Below, piece after piece: positions 59,655-64,000 of a stretch of 64,000 bases of DNA. Where the stretch lies: NCBI GenBank assembly GCA_002423025.1, contig DIUN01000006.1:2344-66343 (forward strand), in the 5' to 3' direction. The stretch comes from Sphingomonadales bacterium UBA6157 (GTDB lineage: Bacteria; Pseudomonadota; Alphaproteobacteria; Sphingomonadales; Sphingomonadaceae). Made by a program: the position numbers and the translations under genes. Below the pieces are notes generated by a model. That model was not told the origin of the DNA. It searched no databases and worked only from the letters and a program-made list of their open reading frames with translations. Numbering within the stretch: position 1 is the stretch's first letter; every line of letters starts with the position of its first letter.

Positions 59655-60107
59655 GTGCCGATGACCGATGCTGAACTGCTCGAACGCATGAACAAGTTCG
59701 TGCCGCCTACCGCCATTCTGCTCGGCCAGGAACTGCTGGAAGTGGATAGCGCTGCCGGCCGCGTGCGCATGAAGTTCCAACCCGGCCCGGAATGCTGCAA
59801 TCCGATGGGCAATGTCCAGGGCGGCTTTGTTGTTGCCATGCTGGATGATGCAGCTGCATTTTCGGCAATCGTCAAATCCGGGGAACGCATTGCCATTCCG
59901 ACGATTGAACTGAAAGCCAGTTTCTTCGCGCCTGCACGCGCCGGAGTGCCGCTGTTTGCCGAGGGGCGCTGTATCAAGCTCGGCAAGCGGATTGCCTTTA
60001 TGGAGGCTGACCTGACCGACGAGGCCGGCAATTTGCTGGCCCGGCTCACGACCAGCGCAGTGCCGCTCGCTGTCAACACCAACCCCAATCTGGTGGAACG
60101 CAAATGA
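59655..60107 (+). CDS. PaaI-family hotdog-fold thioesterase
   Basis: 150 aa from a GTG at 59655 (ATG at 59661 is an alternative). The hotdog pattern NPMGNVQGGFVVAMLDDAA followed by PTIELKASFFAPA and AFMEADLTDEAG matches acyl-CoA thioesterases of the PaaI/YbgC group. The conserved Asp in LDDAA would activate water. The stop overlaps the next gene by 4 bases, so it is coupled to 3-hydroxyisobutyryl-CoA hydrolase. The acyl substrate is unknown; coupling hints at branched-chain acyl-CoA metabolism. Confidence 0.87.
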   Translation: MPMTDAELLERMNKFVPPTAILLGQELLEVDSAAGRVRMKFQPGPECCNPMGNVQGGFVVAMLDDAAAFSAIVKSGERIAIPTIELKASFFAPARAGVPLFAEGRCIKLGKRIAFMEADLTDEAGNLLARLTTSAVPLAVNTNPNLVERK

Positions 60108-61153
60108 CCGATATCGCCGTTGAACCCGAAGTCCTGATCGAGCGCCGCGGCCGCGCCCTGTGGCTGACGCTTAACCGCCCAGCCGCGCTCAATGCGCTCA
60201 ACCACCCGATGGCGCTGAGCATCCACCGCGCTCTGTTCGATGCCGCAGCCGATCCGGACATAGAGCGTGTCATTATCGAGGGCGCCGGCGAGCGCGCGTT
60301 TTGCGCCGGTGGCGATGTCGCGCTGCTTGCACGCCGCGGCCGGGAGGACCGGGCGCTTTGGGAGCAATTCTTTCATGACGAGTATCGCATGAACCAGGCC
60401 ATCGCTCGGCTGGAGACGCCCTATGTGGCGATCCTCGATGGCGTCACCATGGGCGGTGGTGTTGGCCTGTCCATCCACGGACCTTATCGCGTCGCTACAG
60501 AGCGTCTGCTGTTTGCCATGCCCGAAACCGGTATCGGCCTCATTCCGGATGTTGGCGGCACGCACGCACTGGCGCACCTGCCCGGCGAAATCGGCACCTG
60601 GCTGGCGCTTACGGGTGCGCGGCTGAAAGCTGCAGATTGTGTTTATGCCGGAATCGCCACGCACTTCGTGCCTGTGGAGCGGCTGGCCGTGTTGCGGGAC
60701 CTGCTCGCGACGGGTGAGGAGCCGGTGGCCGAGATTCTGGAGACCCTGGACGCTCCGGCTGGCGAATCGGCTTTGGAAGCGCTTCGCGATGGCATTGATT
60801 TCCACTTCGGCCACGACCGTGTGGAGGACATTCTGGCCAGCCTCGACGAAGGCGATGATTGGGCGCGCGAACAAGCCGCGACTATTCGCAAGATGTCTCC
60901 CACTTCATGCAAGCTCAGCCTGGCGGGGCTGCGCGCCGGCCGTGGTGCCAGCATCGAGGATGCGCTGATTACCGAATATCGGATGGTCTGTGAAATTCGT
61001 AACGGGCATGATTTTTTCGAAGGCGTTCGTGCTCAGTTGATTGACAAGGACCGCAACCCGAAATGGCAGCCGGCGCGTTTCGAGGATGTGAGCGATGCCG
61101 ATGTGGCGCGGCACCTTGCGCCGCCGGAGACAGGTGACCTGACGTTCGAGTAG
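60104..61153 (+). CDS. 3-hydroxyisobutyryl-CoA hydrolase family enzyme
   Basis: 349 aa, the length of HIBYL-CoA hydrolases rather than short enoyl-CoA hydratases. The crotonase fold shows RAFCAGGDVALLARRGRED (oxyanion hole and HIBYL-type extension) and ILDGVTMGGGVGLSIHG. PETGIGLIPDVGGTH follows, where hydratases have a different triad. SPTSCKLSLAGLRAGR further supports the HIBYL group. It would release 3-hydroxyisobutyrate in valine catabolism. The dehydrogenase at 24430-25302 is a plausible next enzyme, though unlinked. Confidence 0.88.
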   Translation: MTDIAVEPEVLIERRGRALWLTLNRPAALNALNHPMALSIHRALFDAAADPDIERVIIEGAGERAFCAGGDVALLARRGREDRALWEQFFHDEYRMNQAIARLETPYVAILDGVTMGGGVGLSIHGPYRVATERLLFAMPETGIGLIPDVGGTHALAHLPGEIGTWLALTGARLKAADCVYAGIATHFVPVERLAVLRDLLATGEEPVAEILETLDAPAGESALEALRDGIDFHFGHDRVEDILASLDEGDDWAREQAATIRKMSPTSCKLSLAGLRAGRGASIEDALITEYRMVCEIRNGHDFFEGVRAQLIDKDRNPKWQPARFEDVSDADVARHLAPPETGDLTFE

Positions 61154-61260
61154 CCGGCGGCTGGCCAGCGGCAATTTTGCATCGGCCGGAGGGTCTCGCA
61201 GCATTGCCCGCAGCGCCCGCCGCCGCTAGATGTTGCGCTCGCTTGAGCGGATTTGCCTGA

Positions 61261-61716
61261 ATGACCACAAAACTCGCCATCGCTTCCGACCATGCCGGCT
61301 ATGCGCTGAAGGCCGAACTGGTATGCGAACTGCGCCAGGCTGGACACGAGGTGCTCGATCTCGGGCCGGATAATGAGGATCGGGTGGATTACCCGGATTT
61401 CGGTTTCAAGCTCGCAGAGGCGATTGCATCGGGCGCGGCGGAGTGCGGTATTGTGATCTGCGGCTCGGGCATTGGAATTTCGATTGCTGCCAATCGTCAC
61501 CCGGCGGTACGCGCGGCGCTGTGCACAAGCGGACTGATGGCGCGGCTCGCACGGCAACATAATGATGCCAATGTGCTGGCGCTGGGCAGCCGCATCATTG
61601 GTATCGAAGTGGCGCGCGATTGCGTTGCAGAATTTCTCGCCACCCCGTTCGAGGGTGGCCGTCATGCCGGGCGAGTCGCCAAGCTCGGCACCATCTTGAA
61701 GGACGCTTCTGCATGA
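61261..61716 (+). CDS. rpiB: Ribose-5-phosphate isomerase B
   Basis: 151 aa. IASDHAGYALKAEL at the start and ICGSGIGISIAANRH with the catalytic Cys67 are typical of RpiB. RQHNDANVLALGSRIIG closes the family pattern. It interconverts ribose 5-phosphate and ribulose 5-phosphate. The ATGA overlap with glyA shows that rpiB, glyA and probably nrdR are one operon, an order seen in many alphaproteobacteria. Confidence 0.94.
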   Translation: MTTKLAIASDHAGYALKAELVCELRQAGHEVLDLGPDNEDRVDYPDFGFKLAEAIASGAAECGIVICGSGIGISIAANRHPAVRAALCTSGLMARLARQHNDANVLALGSRIIGIEVARDCVAEFLATPFEGGRHAGRVAKLGTILKDASA

Positions 61717-63026
61717 GCACCAACCCCGCCAACATCGATGCCGCACCGCCGGTCGGCTTTTTCGAAAAGTCGCTCGCCGCTGCTGACCCTGCCATTGCTG
61801 CAGCTGTGGCTGCGGAACTTGATCGCCAACAGAACCAGATCGAACTCATTGCATCGGAAAACATCGTCAGCCGTGCGGTGCTGGAAGCCCAGGGCTCAGT
61901 GTTCACCAACAAATATGCCGAGGGCTACCCCGGCAAGCGCTATTATCAGGGCTGCGGGCCCTCCGATGTGGTCGAGCAACTGGCTATTGATCGCGCCAAG
62001 CAGCTTTACAATTGCGCTTATGCCAATGTGCAGCCGCACTCGGGCGCGCAGGCCAATGGCGCAGTGATGTTGGCGCTGACCAAGCCGGGCGATACCATTC
62101 TGGGCATGAGCCTCGATGCGGGTGGTCACCTGACGCACGGTGCGGCCCCTGCAATGAGCGGCAAGTGGTTCAACGCTGTGCAGTATGGCGTCCGCCGTGA
62201 GGATCACCTCATCGATTTCGATCAAGTCGAGCGCTTGGCGCATGAGCACAAGCCGACTCTCATCATCGCCGGCGGCTCGGCCTATCCGCGCATCATCGAT
62301 TTCGCCCGCTTCCGTGCCATTGCCGACGCGGTGGGCGCCAGGCTGCTGGTCGACATGGCGCATTTCTCGGGACTGGTTGCGGCTGGCATCCACCCCTCGC
62401 CGCTGCCACACGCCGATGTCGTGACCACCACCACGCACAAGACGCTGCGCGGCCCGCGAGGAGGGATGATCCTCTCCAATGACGAGGCGCTGGGCAAGAA
62501 GTTCAACAGCGCTGTGTTCCCCGGCCTCCAGGGCGGCCCGCTGATGCATGTCATCGCCGCCAAGGCTGTGGCTTTTGGCGAGGCGCTGACGCCGGAATAT
62601 CGCGACTATGCCGTGCGCGTCGTCGCCAACGCCCAGACGCTGGCGGCCCGGCTCGTGGCCCGCGGCTGCGCCGTTGTCGCCGGTGGCACTGATACGCACC
62701 TGGCGCTCATCGATCTCACGCCCAAGGGCCTCACTGGCAAGGATGCTGATGAAGCGCTGGAGCGTGCCGGCATCACCTGCAACAAGAATGGCGTGCCGTT
62801 CGACCCGTTGCCGCCAACCAAGACCAGCGGTATTCGCGTCGGCTCGCCCGCCGGCACAACCCGTGGTTTTGGCCAGACAGAATTTGCCGCGATCGGTGAC
62901 ATGATCGCCGATGTGCTCGACGGCCTTGCGGCCAATGGCGCCGAGGGCAATGTTGCTGTGGAAAAGGCCGTCAACCAGCGGGTACGGGCGCTATGCGCGC
63001 GCTTCCCGATCTATCCGAACGCCTGA
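61713..63026 (+). CDS. glyA: Serine hydroxymethyltransferase
   Basis: 437 aa from the ATG at 61713; the frame is open upstream but that part reads inside rpiB. It makes glycine and methylene-tetrahydrofolate from serine. The PLP lysine is K243 in TTTTHKTLRGPRGGM. Other blocks are ELIASENIVS, TNKYAEGYPGKRYYQG, VQPHSGAQANGAV and PPTKTSGIRVGSPA. It is the centre of the rpiB-glyA-nrdR run. Confidence 0.97.
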   Translation: MSTNPANIDAAPPVGFFEKSLAAADPAIAAAVAAELDRQQNQIELIASENIVSRAVLEAQGSVFTNKYAEGYPGKRYYQGCGPSDVVEQLAIDRAKQLYNCAYANVQPHSGAQANGAVMLALTKPGDTILGMSLDAGGHLTHGAAPAMSGKWFNAVQYGVRREDHLIDFDQVERLAHEHKPTLIIAGGSAYPRIIDFARFRAIADAVGARLLVDMAHFSGLVAAGIHPSPLPHADVVTTTTHKTLRGPRGGMILSNDEALGKKFNSAVFPGLQGGPLMHVIAAKAVAFGEALTPEYRDYAVRVVANAQTLAARLVARGCAVVAGGTDTHLALIDLTPKGLTGKDADEALERAGITCNKNGVPFDPLPPTKTSGIRVGSPAGTTRGFGQTEFAAIGDMIADVLDGLAANGAEGNVAVEKAVNQRVRALCARFPIYPNA

Positions 63027-63041
63027 GCAGGGCTTCCGGGG

Positions 63042-63527
63042 GTGCGCTGCCCATTCTGCGGCAACGAGGACAGCCAGGTGAAGGACTCGCGTCCCACTGA
63101 GGATGTCAGCGCCATTCGCCGCCGCCGGCAGTGTCCGGCGTGCGGCGGGCGGTTCACGACCTTCGAGCGCATCCAGCTCCGCGAGCTGACAATCGTCAAG
63201 AAGTCCGGCAAGCGCGAAACCTTTGATAGGGACAAGCTGGCCCGGTCCATCGAGATTGCCTGCCGCAAGCGGCCGATAGCGCCGGAGCGTATCGAGCGCA
63301 TGGTCAATGGCGTCGTGCGCAGGCTGGAATCGATGGGCGAAGCCGAGATCGAGGTTGGCAAGGTTGGCGAGATGGTGATGGAAGGGCTGCAAGCCCTTGA
63401 TCCCGTTGCGTATATTCGCTTTGCTAGTGTGTATAGGGATTTCCGCGAGGCGCGTGATTTCGAGACGTTCGTAGGGGCGCTTTCCGCCGTGCGGCACGGC
63501 CTGGACATGGATCCGGAACCGGAGTGA
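63042..63527 (+). CDS. nrdR: Transcriptional repressor NrdR
   Basis: 161 aa with a GTG start. The zinc ribbon has Cys at 3, 6, 31 and 34 (RCPFCGNED and RRQCPACGGRFTT). An ATP-cone domain follows (VKKSGKRETFDRDKLARSIEIACRKRPI). NrdR senses ATP/dATP and represses ribonucleotide reductase genes at NrdR boxes. No nrd gene is in the window. It starts 15 bases after glyA and overlaps the next gene by 4 bases. Confidence 0.95.
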   Translation: MRCPFCGNEDSQVKDSRPTEDVSAIRRRRQCPACGGRFTTFERIQLRELTIVKKSGKRETFDRDKLARSIEIACRKRPIAPERIERMVNGVVRRLESMGEAEIEVGKVGEMVMEGLQALDPVAYIRFASVYRDFREARDFETFVGALSAVRHGLDMDPEPE

Positions 63528-64000
63528 GCAACTCTGCACCGGCGGTCATCCTCGTCAGGCCGCAGCTTGGCGTGAACATCGGGGCCTGTGCCCGGGCCAT
63601 GCTCAATTTCGGACTGACGGACCTGCGGCTGGTGAGCCCGCGTGACGGCTGGCCCAACCCTGATGCCGGCCCTTCGGCGAGCGGTGCAGACGAAGTGCTG
63701 GAGAATGCCAGGGTTTTCGAGACAGTTGCCGAAGCCTGCGCCGGGCTGTCGCTCGTTTTTGCGACGACCATTCGCGGCCGCGAGCTGACTAGGCGGGTGG
63801 TGACCCCATTGCAGGCGTCATGTGAGTTTCACGGCCAGCAGGGGCAGGGTGGCCTGATGTTCGGCCCGGAGCGCACGGGGCTGGAGACCGAGGACCTCGC
63901 CGTGGCGCACGCTATATTGAGCATTCCGGTGAACCCGGCGTTCGGCTCGCTCAATCTCGCCCAGGCAGTGCTGGTGACGGCCTACGAGTGGTTTCGCCAG
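63524..64000 (+). CDS. trmJ: TrmJ/SpoU-type RNA 2'-O-methyltransferase (partial, runs off the end)
   Basis: The gene continues past the right edge; 159 codons are visible from a GTG at 63524. VILVRPQLGVNIGACARAMLNFGL at the N-terminus, then FGPERTGLETEDL and IPVNPAFGSLNLAQAVLVTAYEW, are the SPOUT-methyltransferase motifs of TrmJ. That enzyme methylates position 32 of tRNAs. The start overlaps nrdR by 4 bases, so it belongs to the same operon. The C-terminal end is missing. Confidence 0.9.
   Translation, partial: MSNSAPAVILVRPQLGVNIGACARAMLNFGLTDLRLVSPRDGWPNPDAGPSASGADEVLENARVFETVAEACAGLSLVFATTIRGRELTRRVVTPLQASCEFHGQQGQGGLMFGPERTGLETEDLAVAHAILSIPVNPAFGSLNLAQAVLVTAYEWFRQ

Overview
The window is one continuous, gene-dense, high-GC chromosome segment, and no stretch longer than about 300 bases lacks a gene. 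It looks like an alphaproteobacterium, most probably a sphingomonad (inference). The pointers are: an F0 ATP synthase operon with a separate b' subunit and no F1 genes beside it, an N-terminally extended S9, the mutY / DUF721 / DsbA-like / smc block, an rnc-era with recO-parC region, a MerC-Fur pair, the XrtA/PEP-CTERM regulators PrsK and PrsR, and many GTG/TTG starts with 1-4 base overlaps. No rRNA, CRISPR array, insertion sequence or integrase was seen. There is one tRNA (Pro, GGG).

Layout. 1-7.2 kb: the end of an EAL-domain protein, then nudC-mutY on the minus strand and a DUF721 protein, a DsbA-like lipoprotein and smc on the plus strand. 7.2-10.4 kb: a Gly/Tyr-rich lipoprotein, then the F0 operon atpI-atpB-atpE-atpF'-atpF. 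10.5-13.5 kb: an acetyltransferase, a DUF1285 protein, a CoA-type Nudix hydrolase and the CCA-adding enzyme. 13.5-20.5 kb, minus strand: rnc-era, recO-parC-DUF3237, two small membrane proteins, and an SPFH protein with a ribbon-helix-helix partner. 20.6-32.3 kb: pgi, bpt, ilvA, a beta-hydroxyacid dehydrogenase with a RidA protein, an amidohydrolase, an acyl-homoserine-lactone-acylase-like enzyme and dsbD. 32.4-39.1 kb: rplM-rpsI, an internally duplicated periplasmic protein, ctaA-DUF2237, merC, a Fur-family regulator and dxs. 39.3-49.1 kb: two transporters, a GST, arfB, a CsbD-like stress protein, methylmalonyl-CoA epimerase, a nitronate monooxygenase, an amidohydrolase and a marR-emrA-emrB efflux operon. 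49.3-52.8 kb: prsK-prsR. 52.9-54.5 kb: tRNA-Pro and an isolated phage-type lysis cassette. 54.5-64 kb: gamma-carbonic anhydrase, argC, a TonB-like protein, hemB, plsC, murI, a thioesterase, 3-hydroxyisobutyryl-CoA hydrolase, rpiB-glyA-nrdR and a partial trmJ.

Most of the window is housekeeping. The part that stands out is the lysis cassette at 53,000-54,477: a GH108 endolysin, a two-TM holin-like protein, an inner-membrane spanin, and an outer-membrane spanin lipoprotein nested out of frame inside it. The genes overlap as one operon behind a strong sigma70-like promoter that carries an 8-bp inverted repeat. No phage structural or integration gene is nearby. It could be a phage remnant, the unlinked lysis locus of a gene transfer agent, or a lysis-type protein-release system. 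Other regulatory candidates are tandem TGATATCA-like boxes over the -10 of the SPFH/ribbon-helix-helix operon, a terminator-like hairpin in the rplM leader, and a repeated 12-mer upstream of merC.
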